A stretch of 40,246 nt of DNA from Gammaproteobacteria bacterium (GTDB lineage: Bacteria > Pseudomonadota > Gammaproteobacteria > Steroidobacterales > Steroidobacteraceae), in assembly GCA_024642505.1 (NCBI GenBank), contig JAHEAZ010000020.1, positions 1-40,246 of the forward strand. Reading direction: 5' to 3'. Every line of letters starts with the position of its first letter. Position 1 is the stretch's first letter. Below the pieces are notes generated by a model. That model was given only the letters and a program-made list of their open reading frames with translations. It was not told the origin of the DNA and did not search any database. A program made the position numbers and the translations under genes. Of this stretch, positions 33,082-40,246 are shown one piece after another.

Positions 33082-36000
33082 TCAGGCCCGCTTGCCAGGG
33101 GCGTCGATGCTTGTGGCCTCCCCCCCGACCTCCGGTGAGACGGCCCGCAAGCGGACGATCATGTCGCGCAGGAAATGTGGCGACCGGTGTTCGCCGGCCA
33201 TCAGGGCATACATGCCGGGGACTACAAACAGGGTCAGCAGTACCGAAATGGTCGTTCCATAGAACACGACCACGCCGATCGGCTCGCGTTGCTCCGAACC
33301 CGCGCCATGGGCCATCAGGAAGGGTATCGAACCGAAGGCCGTGCACAGGCTGGTCATCAGCACCGGACGCAGCCGGACGGTAGCGGCTTTCACAACGGCC
33401 TCGACTGTCTCGAGGCCGCGGTCGCGCAGCTGATTGGCGAACTCCACGATCAGCACGCCGTTCTTCGCCGCGATGCCGATCAACAGGATCATTGCAATCT
33501 GGCTGAAAATGTTCAGCGACATGTTGAACAGCCATAAACCAGCGAGCGCGCCGACGATCGCCAGCGGCACCGTCGTCATGATCACCAACGGGTGCCTGAA
33601 GCTTTCGAATTGCGCCGCTAGCACCAGGAACACGATGGCCAGCGCGAAGCCGAAGGTTGTCCAGAGCTGGCCCTTCGAACGCAGGTACTCGCGTGATTCG
33701 CCATCGAAGCTGAGCCGGGCGTTGGCCGGCAGCTCGTCGCGCACCAGCTGCTGGAAGTAGCCGACGGCCTCGCCCAGGGTATAACCAGGCGCGAGGCCCG
33801 CGCTGATGGTGATCGCCCGCAGGCGATCAAACCTGTTCAGCTGGATGGCGCCAGACGTTTCCTCCAGCCTCACCAGGTTGCCAAGCGGCACCAGCTCGCC
33901 ACCGCGACTGGACTTCACATACAGGTTCTGCAGGTCGGAAGGCGAGGCCCGGTCCTGTGCCTCGCCTTGCAGGATGACATTGTACTCACGCCCCCGGTCG
34001 ACATAGGTCGTCACGATGCGCGACCCGAGCACCGTTTCCAGCGTCCGGCCGACGGTCTGCAGTGACACGCCGAGTTCCGCGGCGCGATCGCGGTCAACTG
34101 AAATGCGGATCTGCGGCTTGCGCTCGCGGTAGTTCGTGTCGACGGCTACCAGCCCTGGATTCTGCCCCGCCCGTCCGACCAGAAGGTCACTCCAGGCCGC
34201 CAGCGTCTCGTAGTCGGGACCGCCGATGACCACCTGCACTGGCTGCCCGAATCCCCGGGAAGCCAGCCCCTGCGGCGTGACCACGAAGCCGCGACCGCCG
34301 GGCAGCACGCTTATCTGCTCGCGCAGTTGCTGCGCAAGCCGTTGGTTGCTGATGTCCCGCTCGGCCCAGGGAGCCAGCACCAGGAAGCCGCGTACGGAGT
34401 TGACCTCGCTGCTGAAGCTGCCGACGCGCAGGTTCATTCTGCGTATTACGCCGCTTTCCAGGTAGGGATAGACGATATCCTCCAGTGCGCGCAATTGCTT
34501 CTCGGTGTACTCGAGGCTGGCGCCATCGGGAGCATCGAGGCCCATGAACAGGACTCCGCGGTCTTCCGTCGGTGCAAACTCGGTCGGCAGCGAGCGGAAT
34601 GCCAGCCCGGCCGCGACCACCAGCAGCAGCGTGCCTGCCGCGACCAGCCATGGCCGGCGAATCAGGCTGCGCAACCGGCGCTCGTACCAGTCCGCCAACC
34701 GTCGGAAGAACCCGTCTACGTGGGCGGCGAATCCCGAACGCTGCTCGCCTGTCTTGAACATCCTCGAAGCCATGGCCGGCGTCAGCGTGAGGGCGATCAG
34801 CGAAGAAAACAGTACCGCCGCCGCCAGTGTCAGGCCGAACTCGCGGAACAACCGACCGATCGCACCAGGCAGGAATGAAATGGGCACGAAGACCGATACC
34901 AGAACCAGCGTGGTGGCGACTACCGCGAAGCCGATCTCGTGGCTGCCATCCAGCGCAGCAATCAGTGGTGGCTGGCCCAGTTCGATTCGCCTGAAGATGT
35001 TCTCCAGCACGACGATTGCATCGTCGACCACCAGGCCAATCGCGAGCACCATCCCGAGCAGGGTCAGAACGTTTACCGAATAGTCCATCGCGTCCATGAA
35101 GGTCAGGGTCGCGATGATGGAAACGGGGATGGTCACCGCGGGGATCACCGTCGCGCGGATGTTGCCGAGAAACAGGTAAATGACCATCAGCACCAGCACC
35201 AGCGCAATGAGCAGCGCAATGCCGACTTCTTTCAGCGAAGCCTCGATGAACACCGACCTGTCGAAATTGGTGTCGAGGACCATACCTTCGGGCAGGCCCG
35301 GCTTGAGCCGCTCCACCGTTTCCTGCACGCCGTGTGCAACCTGCAGGGTGTTCGCCTTCGAAACCTGCACGACGCCCAGGCTGATGCCGGCCACGCCGTC
35401 GGAACGGGAGATCGTGCGCTCGTTGTCGGCGCCGAGACGGACCTCCGCGACGTCGCCCAGGCGGACCAGGTAGCCCTCGGCGCCGCGGCCGATCACCAGC
35501 GCCCGGAAATCCTCGACCTTCTTCAGCCCGGTGTCGGTCCTGAGCGCGAACTCGCGCTCGGTCGACTCGAGCCGCCCGGCGGGCAGTTCCACGTTTTCGC
35601 GCCTGAGCGCATCCTCTATGTCCGCGACCGTCATCTGGCGGGCGGCCAGCGCCTGCCGGTCGATCCACACTCTCACCGCATAGCGCCGCGCACCGCCGAT
35701 TCGCACCATGGCGACGCCAGGCGATGCCGCCAGCTGGTCCACCAGCACGCGCTCGGCGTAGTCGGTCACCTCCAGCGACGACAGGCGGCTGCTGGTCAGG
35801 TTGATCCACATGATCGGCTCGGCGTCTGCTTCCGCCTTGGCGATGTCGGGCGGGTCTGCCTCCGGCGGCAGGTCGTCGGCGACCCTTGCCACCCGGTCGC
35901 GAATGTCGTTCGTGGCCGCATCGATATCACGGTCTGCAGTAAACTCCACGGTGATGTCCGATCGCTCGTCGCGGGAGCTGGAGCGAAGCTTGTCGATACC

Positions 36001-36225
36001 CTCCAGGCCGGCGATGCGATCCTCGATGAGCTGGGTGATCTTTTCCTCGACGATGTTTGCGCCCGCACCGCGATAGCTGGTGTCGATGGACACCACCGGC
36101 GCATCGACGTCCGGGTACTCGCGCACGGCGAGGTTCGACAGCGACACCAGACCGAGGATCACCAGCAGCAGGCTGATGACCGTGGCAAACACCGGCCGGT
36201 GGATCGAGATCTCGGAAATCTTCAT
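33082..36225 (-). CDS. RND efflux permease (HAE1/AcrB family)
   Basis: A 1047-residue inner-membrane proton antiporter subunit with the standard plan of 12 transmembrane helices and two large periplasmic loops. It begins ISEISIHRPVFATVISLLLVILG, has the TM4 proton-relay pair in GLVVDDAIVVLENIFRR, and the repeated second half ends near the LMTSLCTAFGSIPFLMAHGAG motif typical of HAE1 pumps. The lack of heavy-metal CusA motifs points to organic substrates. The start at 36225 follows the adaptor stop by 16 bases. No outer-membrane channel gene is in the window, so it probably borrows a general TolC. The substrate is unknown. Confidence 0.95.
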   Translation of the reverse strand: MKISEISIHRPVFATVISLLLVILGLVSLSNLAVREYPDVDAPVVSIDTSYRGAGANIVEEKITQLIEDRIAGLEGIDKLRSSSRDERSDITVEFTADRDIDAATNDIRDRVARVADDLPPEADPPDIAKAEADAEPIMWINLTSSRLSSLEVTDYAERVLVDQLAASPGVAMVRIGGARRYAVRVWIDRQALAARQMTVADIEDALRRENVELPAGRLESTEREFALRTDTGLKKVEDFRALVIGRGAEGYLVRLGDVAEVRLGADNERTISRSDGVAGISLGVVQVSKANTLQVAHGVQETVERLKPGLPEGMVLDTNFDRSVFIEASLKEVGIALLIALVLVLMVIYLFLGNIRATVIPAVTIPVSIIATLTFMDAMDYSVNVLTLLGMVLAIGLVVDDAIVVLENIFRRIELGQPPLIAALDGSHEIGFAVVATTLVLVSVFVPISFLPGAIGRLFREFGLTLAAAVLFSSLIALTLTPAMASRMFKTGEQRSGFAAHVDGFFRRLADWYERRLRSLIRRPWLVAAGTLLLVVAAGLAFRSLPTEFAPTEDRGVLFMGLDAPDGASLEYTEKQLRALEDIVYPYLESGVIRRMNLRVGSFSSEVNSVRGFLVLAPWAERDISNQRLAQQLREQISVLPGGRGFVVTPQGLASRGFGQPVQVVIGGPDYETLAAWSDLLVGRAGQNPGLVAVDTNYRERKPQIRISVDRDRAAELGVSLQTVGRTLETVLGSRIVTTYVDRGREYNVILQGEAQDRASPSDLQNLYVKSSRGGELVPLGNLVRLEETSGAIQLNRFDRLRAITISAGLAPGYTLGEAVGYFQQLVRDELPANARLSFDGESREYLRSKGQLWTTFGFALAIVFLVLAAQFESFRHPLVIMTTVPLAIVGALAGLWLFNMSLNIFSQIAMILLIGIAAKNGVLIVEFANQLRDRGLETVEAVVKAATVRLRPVLMTSLCTAFGSIPFLMAHGAGSEQREPIGVVVFYGTTISVLLTLFVVPGMYALMAGEHRSPHFLRDMIVRLRAVSPEVGGEATSIDAPGKRA

Positions 36226-36241
36226 TCGCTTGGACCCGCAA

Positions 36242-37366
36242 TCAGCCTGCGTCGACGCCGGCCCCAGGAACCTCGACAACCGGGCTGCCGTCCCGGATCT
36301 TCTGGGTGCCCTGGACCACCACGTGCTGGCCGGCCTCGACCCCGGTGAGCAGCTCGGCCTGGCCAGGCTGGCGTCGGCCGACGATCACTTCCTGCCGTTG
36401 CGCCATGCCGTCCCGGACCAGGAACACGTATACGCGCCCGCGTTCCGGGACGATGGCGGATTCCGGCACGACCAGCGCGGGCAGCGGATCCCGGGAAAGG
36501 CGGACTGCCATGAACATGCCCGGCTTGAGCAGGCCATCCCCATTGGGAATGGCCGCGCGGACCGTCATCGACCGCGACACCGGATCAATGCGCGAGTCCA
36601 CCGAAATGACCCGTCCCTCGAAGACCTGCCCGGGGTAGGCGATGCTGGTCGCGGCAACCGCCTGGCCCGACTCAAGCACTGACATGAAGGTTTCCGGCAC
36701 GTCGAAATCCAGCTTGACCACCGAGCTGTCGTCGAGTGTCGTGATGACGGTGCCCGGGGTGATGAGGCTACCCACGCTGATCCGGCGCAACCCGATCCTG
36801 CCGCTGAACGGCGCACGAATGACAGTGTCGGCGACCCGCGACTGGGCCGACGCAACCCTGGCCTGGTTGGCGCTGAGCGTCGCCTCGATCTGCTCGAGCT
36901 GCGATTCCGACAGCGCCTGCCGGGCAAACAGGTCGCGGCTGCGTTTGTAGGTCGACAGGCTTTCCTTGAGGGCAGCCTCGGCGGCAGCAAGATCGGCACG
37001 CGCCTGCACTCCGTCCAGTTCGACCAGCACCGCACCGCGCGCGACGCGCTGACCCTCCTCGAAGCGCACCGCCGTGACGATGTTGGCCGCCTTGGAGGTG
37101 ATGTCCACGGCTTCGTTCGCTTTGGCCGTGCCTACAGCCTCGATTTCCACAGCGAGGGGCACCCGCTCGACCAGCGCCGTGACCACAGGCACCTGCTGCT
37201 GGCTGAGCAATGCGCCGCTGGTGGATGCGCGCGGCACGGCGCCCTGGCCAACGGCGGGCGGGGAGGAATCGCCCAGCAAGTCCGGCCTCCGGCTCACGTA
37301 GACATAGGCCAGCGCCACCGCGATGCCAGCGATAATTCCGATAGTCAGCAGGCGGGATGACGACAT
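36242..37366 (-). CDS. RND periplasmic adaptor (membrane fusion protein, HlyD/AcrA family)
   Basis: A 374-residue adaptor. The N-terminal anchor helix is LLTIGIIAGIAVALAYVYV, without a lipobox. Next come a lipoyl half-motif with EAVGTAKANEAVDITSK and RVARGAVLVELD, an alpha-hairpin coiled coil (about 110-190) and the second lipoyl half with VIRAPFSGRIGLRRISVG. The beta-barrel and membrane-proximal domains follow, with PNGDGLLKPGMFMAVRL and VPESAIVPERGRVYVFLV. It links the permease to an outer-membrane channel. ATG at 37366 is chosen over a longer frame because it places the signal anchor at the N-terminus. First gene of the two-gene efflux operon. Confidence 0.93.
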   Translation of the reverse strand: MSSSRLLTIGIIAGIAVALAYVYVSRRPDLLGDSSPPAVGQGAVPRASTSGALLSQQQVPVVTALVERVPLAVEIEAVGTAKANEAVDITSKAANIVTAVRFEEGQRVARGAVLVELDGVQARADLAAAEAALKESLSTYKRSRDLFARQALSESQLEQIEATLSANQARVASAQSRVADTVIRAPFSGRIGLRRISVGSLITPGTVITTLDDSSVVKLDFDVPETFMSVLESGQAVAATSIAYPGQVFEGRVISVDSRIDPVSRSMTVRAAIPNGDGLLKPGMFMAVRLSRDPLPALVVPESAIVPERGRVYVFLVRDGMAQRQEVIVGRRQPGQAELLTGVEAGQHVVVQGTQKIRDGSPVVEVPGAGVDAG

Positions 37367-37500
37367 GCGGGCTCTTGGGCGGATTCGGCCGATAAGCTGG
37401 ACATTATCGCACCGGCACAGGCCGGCGCGCACTCCAGAGCAAATGTTCGTTCGTCCGGCCGCAATGGATGCGCACCGGCCGGGACTTCGCGGTCCCGCGC

Positions 37501-37968
37501 CTAGAAGTAGAGCCTCATGATCAGCTCCGCCGCACAGGCCGGCTTGGCCTCGTCCTGGATTTCAATGGTGCAGTTCTCGGTAATCTGCAGGCCGCCGGTG
37601 ATCTCCTCAACCGTCAGCAGGGTGCAGCGCGCGCGGACACAGGAGCCGACCCGCACGGCACTGGGGAAACGCAGCTTGTTTATCCCGTAATTGATCACGC
37701 GCTTCACCCCGGGAAACACCGGGGTCGCCTCCTCGACCAGGCCCCGCAGCATCGGGTAGAGGGACAGGGTCAGGTAGCCATGGGCGATCGGACCACCGTA
37801 TGGCGACTCCCGGACTGCACGTGCTTCGTCGACATGAATCCACTGATGATCGCCGGTCGCCTCCGCAAAGGCCTGCACGCGCTGCGACGTTACCGGAATC
37901 CACTGGCTGGAGTGAATCTCGTTGCCAATCATGGACTGAAGCTGCGCCAGCACGTCCTGTTGCGACAT
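37501..37968 (-). CDS. MaoC-like (R)-specific enoyl-CoA hydratase, PHA operon
   Basis: A 155-residue hot-dog-fold hydratase. The hydratase-2 motif is FAEATGDHQWIHVD, with catalytic Asp40 and His45, followed by GGPIAHGYLTLSL. It hydrates trans-2-enoyl-CoA to (R)-3-hydroxyacyl-CoA, which can feed a PHA synthase from fatty-acid oxidation. The sequence is closer to NodN/MaoC-like proteins than to the short classical PhaJ, so the symbol phaJ would be a guess. An excellent AAGGAG lies 6 bases upstream of the ATG. It is the third gene behind phaE and phaC, 51 bases after phaC, which supports the assignment to polyester synthesis. Confidence 0.87.
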   Translation of the reverse strand: MSQQDVLAQLQSMIGNEIHSSQWIPVTSQRVQAFAEATGDHQWIHVDEARAVRESPYGGPIAHGYLTLSLYPMLRGLVEEATPVFPGVKRVINYGINKLRFPSAVRVGSCVRARCTLLTVEEITGGLQITENCTIEIQDEAKPACAAELIMRLYF

Positions 37969-38019
37969 TACCTGCTCCTTAGATGCTCTGCGAAGGCGCG
38001 ATGGTAGCCTGCCCGGGCG

Positions 38020-39081
38020 TCAGCCGCGCGCGGCAAGCCAGTCGCCGATCGCCTGCGGCACCTGGCGGGCCCGGCCACTCACATAGATGCCAATGTGCCC
38101 GCCGGGAAATGCAAAGACGCTGTAGTCTTTCGTGCCTACGAGCGATTCCAGCGGCATGGAAGCCGATGGCGGGACCAGGTGGTCCTGGGTCGCGTAGATG
38201 TTGAAGACCGGGCACTGGATCGTCGACAGGTCGACGCGACGACCGCCGAGTTCGAGCGTCCCCTGCATCAGGCGGTTCTCCTGGAACATCCACTTGATGA
38301 ACTGCCGGAATGTCTCGCCGGCCTGGTCCGGGCTGTCGAAGATCCACTTCTCCATGCGGATGAAATTCTCCAGCTGCGTGGAATCGTCGATGATGTCTGC
38401 CAGTGCAACGTATTTCTGGCTCGTCAGCCTGAAGGGCATCAGCGACAGGAATGTCATGTTGAGCAGTTCCCCCGAGATGTTTCCCATGACATCGACCATG
38501 CGGTCGACGTCGATGTGGCGGGCCCATTTCGACAGGAGGTTTTCCGGCGTCTGGAAATCGACCGGCGTCACCATCGTGATCAGGTTGCTGACTTTTTCCG
38601 GGTGCAGTGCCGTGTAGCACAGGCTGAAAGTCCCACCCTGGCAGACTCCCAGCAGGTTGATCGCATCACGGCCGGACGCCTTACGAACCTGCTCGACGCA
38701 GCGATCGAGGTAACCGTTGACGTAATCGTCAATCTCGAGAAAACGATCGGCGCCGTCAGGATAGCCCCAGTCGATCAGGTAGACGTCCAGTCCGCGCTCC
38801 AGCAGTCCACGCACCAGCGACCGGTCATGCTGCAGGTCCACCATGTAAGGCCTGTTGACCAGTGCGTAACAAAGCAGCACCGGTGCGAACCCAGCATCCG
38901 GGGCAAGCGGCTTGTAGCGATACAGGGTGAGCTTGTCCTCTGAATAGACTGCATCCTTGGCGGAGCAGCCAACCTCCACCTCACCGATCCCGGCAACCGC
39001 CTGGACGCCGTCGGCCAGCTTGCGGCTGAATGCCGCAACTTCTTCCAGTGCCTTCGCACTGTCGATCGAGAACGGGTTCAT
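38020..39081 (-). CDS. phaC: Class III polyhydroxyalkanoate synthase, catalytic subunit PhaC
   Basis: A 353-residue alpha/beta-hydrolase-fold PHA synthase subunit that polymerises (R)-3-hydroxyacyl-CoA, together with PhaE, on storage granules. The lipase-like box is GVCQGG with nucleophile Cys147; the other catalytic residues are Asp300 (QDHLVPP) and His329 (GGHIG). The spacing equals that of the Allochromatium vinosum enzyme minus two. The short length (about 40 kDa) and the PhaE partner define class III. The start overlaps the phaE stop (ATGA), consistent with stoichiometric coupled synthesis. Short-chain monomers are expected. Confidence 0.97.
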   Translation of the reverse strand: MNPFSIDSAKALEEVAAFSRKLADGVQAVAGIGEVEVGCSAKDAVYSEDKLTLYRYKPLAPDAGFAPVLLCYALVNRPYMVDLQHDRSLVRGLLERGLDVYLIDWGYPDGADRFLEIDDYVNGYLDRCVEQVRKASGRDAINLLGVCQGGTFSLCYTALHPEKVSNLITMVTPVDFQTPENLLSKWARHIDVDRMVDVMGNISGELLNMTFLSLMPFRLTSQKYVALADIIDDSTQLENFIRMEKWIFDSPDQAGETFRQFIKWMFQENRLMQGTLELGGRRVDLSTIQCPVFNIYATQDHLVPPSASMPLESLVGTKDYSVFAFPGGHIGIYVSGRARQVPQAIGDWLAARG

Positions 39082-39974
39082 GGGCCCCTCTTGCGCCTGC
39101 CCTGTTCCACTTCTTCTTCGAGTTCCCGCAGCCTCCGTCGCAGGGTATTGACCCGTTTCAGGAGGGTGTTCATTTCGGTACGGGTAGGCAGGTCGAGCGA
39201 GCGTGCCCAGTCCTCCACCTGTTTCTGCTGCTCGGTCTTCAGCTCCATCAGCGCGTCGTTCACTTCAGACTGCGCCTTGGCAAAGTCGGCACCGTGCGCC
39301 GCGGCCGCGAAGGCCTGTTCGCCGCAATCGACCCACAGGTCGTACATCGCCCGGAAACTGCCTATCTGCTCGTTCGACTGGGCGCCGCGCGCAATGCGTT
39401 TGCTCAGCCGCTCGACCGCATCGGCAGAAACGCGACCGAGCATCTCGCCATAACGACCGAGGGCCTGCTGATAGCGCATGGCCGCCTGCCCGAGTCGCTC
39501 CATCGCCTCCTGCCGCTCACGCGTCAGCCCGAGCGCAGGCAACGCCGGCCAGGGCGGCATCTGGCTGCCGGCGCCAGCCGCCGCCGGGCCACCCATCCGC
39601 TGCCATGCCGCCAGCATGTCGGCGCCGAGCGGGCCGCCGCCATAGAGCTTGGAAAATCCCTGCGTGAAGCTCGAGCGCAGTGCCTCCAGTTCACGCTGCA
39701 ACGTATCGCCCTTGCCGCTCCCTCCGGCCGACTCGACGAGCTTCCAGAATTCACGCGCAACGCCAAGGTAACCCTCACCGAACTCCATCATCTTGCGCGT
39801 GACGTCCTGGGACGACTCCGGCAACGGCTGACCGAAGAACTGCATGAATTGGGCGAGTCCGGGGGCCGGCTGCGGGGCGGCTGTGGCGTTTCCCGAGAGG
39901 AACTTCTGCCACATGTCGCGCTGGGTCGCTGTCCAGGCATCGAGCCAGGCAGCTTGCGGGTCTCGATCGCTCAT
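39078..39974 (-). CDS. phaE: Class III PHA synthase subunit PhaE
   Basis: A 298-residue PhaE subunit, required with PhaC for activity of class III synthases. It starts DPQAAWLDAWTATQRDMWQKF, has a long helical middle (about 85-260, heptad-like) with MYDLWVDCGEQAFAAAAHG, the conserved family signature, and ends in a coiled coil with a basic tail (TRTEMNTLLKRVNTLRRRL, then RRKRGP). GGAGG sits 6 bases before the ATG. It is the first gene of the PHA operon; its promoter must lie in the AT-rich region up to 40187. Confidence 0.93.
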   Translation of the reverse strand: MSDRDPQAAWLDAWTATQRDMWQKFLSGNATAAPQPAPGLAQFMQFFGQPLPESSQDVTRKMMEFGEGYLGVAREFWKLVESAGGSGKGDTLQRELEALRSSFTQGFSKLYGGGPLGADMLAAWQRMGGPAAAGAGSQMPPWPALPALGLTRERQEAMERLGQAAMRYQQALGRYGEMLGRVSADAVERLSKRIARGAQSNEQIGSFRAMYDLWVDCGEQAFAAAAHGADFAKAQSEVNDALMELKTEQQKQVEDWARSLDLPTRTEMNTLLKRVNTLRRRLRELEEEVEQGRRKRGP

Positions 39975-40031
39975 CTGGAGCCTCCAATGGCGTCGCGGAG
40001 CCTAGTGCGTTGCAAAATCTTAGCGCCTCAA

Positions 40032-40060
40032 GAGGTGGTGGACAGGCTGCCGACCACCTC
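40032..40060. repeat. Inverted repeat in the divergent pha promoter region
   Basis: GAGGTGGT (40032-40039) and ACCACCTC (40053-40060) form a perfect 8-base-pair inverted repeat around 13 bases, about 60 bases upstream of phaE. In the phaE transcript it would be a leader hairpin; as DNA it could be a regulator site. There is no T tract, so it is not a terminator. Confidence 0.5.
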
Positions 40061-40151
40061 GCACATTAGAATATAAGCTATTATTTTATAAAACATTTCT
40101 ACAGTTTCGAAGGCGCGAATCGCGGCCCTGAAATCCCGCTCGTAATTTTTG

Positions 40152-40180
40152 TTGCGCTGCACAAAAATGATCTATATACT
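40152..40180 (+). promoter_or_regulatory. Sigma-70 promoter with overlapping inverted repeat, for the truncated gene
   Basis: TTGCGC (40152-40157) and TATACT (40175-40180) are spaced by exactly 17 bases. The predicted transcription start (6-8 bases after the -10) falls at or next to the ATG at 40188, so the message may be leaderless. A TTGT...ACAA partial dyad with a central TGCGCTGC overlaps the -35 and recalls PhaR-type operators that control phasin genes; this last point is inference. Confidence 0.5.
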
Positions 40181-40187
40181 GCCTTCC

Positions 40188-40246
40188 ATGGTGAACAGGA
40201 AACCAACCGTAGCGACCCGGACGCGGAGCAAGGCCAAGTCAGTCAA
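40188..40246 (+). CDS. Truncated N-terminus of a basic protein (possible phasin or PHA-granule protein)
   Basis: The last 59 bases encode 19 complete codons from ATG at 40188: a Lys/Arg/Thr-rich start (VNRKPTVATRTRSKAKSV) that runs off the window. The position, divergent from phaEC behind a promoter with a possible PhaR-type site, suggests a granule-associated protein. No Shine-Dalgarno sequence precedes the ATG. The identity cannot be decided from this fragment. Confidence 0.45.
   Translation, partial: MVNRKPTVATRTRSKAKSV

Noticed and set aside
34187-36348. Long open frames (469 and 540 codons) overlapping the RND permease in other frames
   Set aside because: Low-complexity Arg/Gly/Ala or His/Asp-rich translations typical of GC-rich shadows; the permease frame has all family motifs.
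37487-37510. CGGGAC/GTCCCG hairpin after the MaoC gene as terminator
   Set aside because: The stem is short and lacks a following T tract in the direction of transcription.

Overview
The window is compact, high-GC chromosomal DNA from a gammaproteobacterium. PlsB, GreB, TtcA, biosynthetic SpeA, a UvrD-like helicase with a near-consensus gammaproteobacterial LexA box, and a class III PHA synthase (PhaE+PhaC) together fit a deep-branching, probably environmental lineage (Chromatiales, Nevskiales, Steroidobacterales or Woeseia-like). That placement is inference. I saw no rRNA, tRNA, CRISPR array, insertion sequence or prophage block. Both ends cut a gene: a DUF1302-type outer-membrane protein at 1-546 and a basic N-terminus at 40188-40246.

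Layout. 1-8.1 kb (minus strand) is a co-directional run: L,D-transpeptidase, two small unknown proteins, an isolated contractile-tail sheath-like protein, an alkyltransferase-like DNA-repair protein, an alpha/beta hydrolase, a small lipoprotein, plsB, then the DUF1302 porin. 8.1-10.2 kb is a lemA-TPM-TPM operon. 10.3-11.9 kb holds a methyltransferase and greB, divergent, around a structured intergenic element with a strong orphan terminator (candidate sRNA or leader). 12-17.8 kb holds homospermidine synthase, a sulfurtransferase, arginine decarboxylase and a DUF1838 protein; the two polyamine enzymes give the stretch its theme. 17.9-26.6 kb is a mosaic of single genes: Rid protein, exported methyltransferase-like lipoprotein, SOS-type helicase, AhpD-like protein, P-loop kinase, Nudix hydrolase, HAD phosphatase, GST and FIST protein.

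26.8-31.4 kb (minus strand) is the most unusual block. ttcA is followed at short spacing by a tyrosine-phosphatase/ADP-ribosylglycohydrolase fusion with altered metal-site residues, then a HEAGH zinc metallopeptidase whose stop overlaps the start of an ATP-grasp D-Ala-D-Ala-ligase-like enzyme. I regard these three genes as the best candidate for an undescribed system. 31.4-32.9 kb is an M32 carboxypeptidase homologue that has lost conserved histidines of the active site. 33.1-37.4 kb is an RND efflux pump (adaptor plus permease) without its own outer-membrane channel. 37.5-40.2 kb is a PHA operon (phaE-phaC-MaoC hydratase), divergent from a truncated gene whose promoter sits almost on its start codon.
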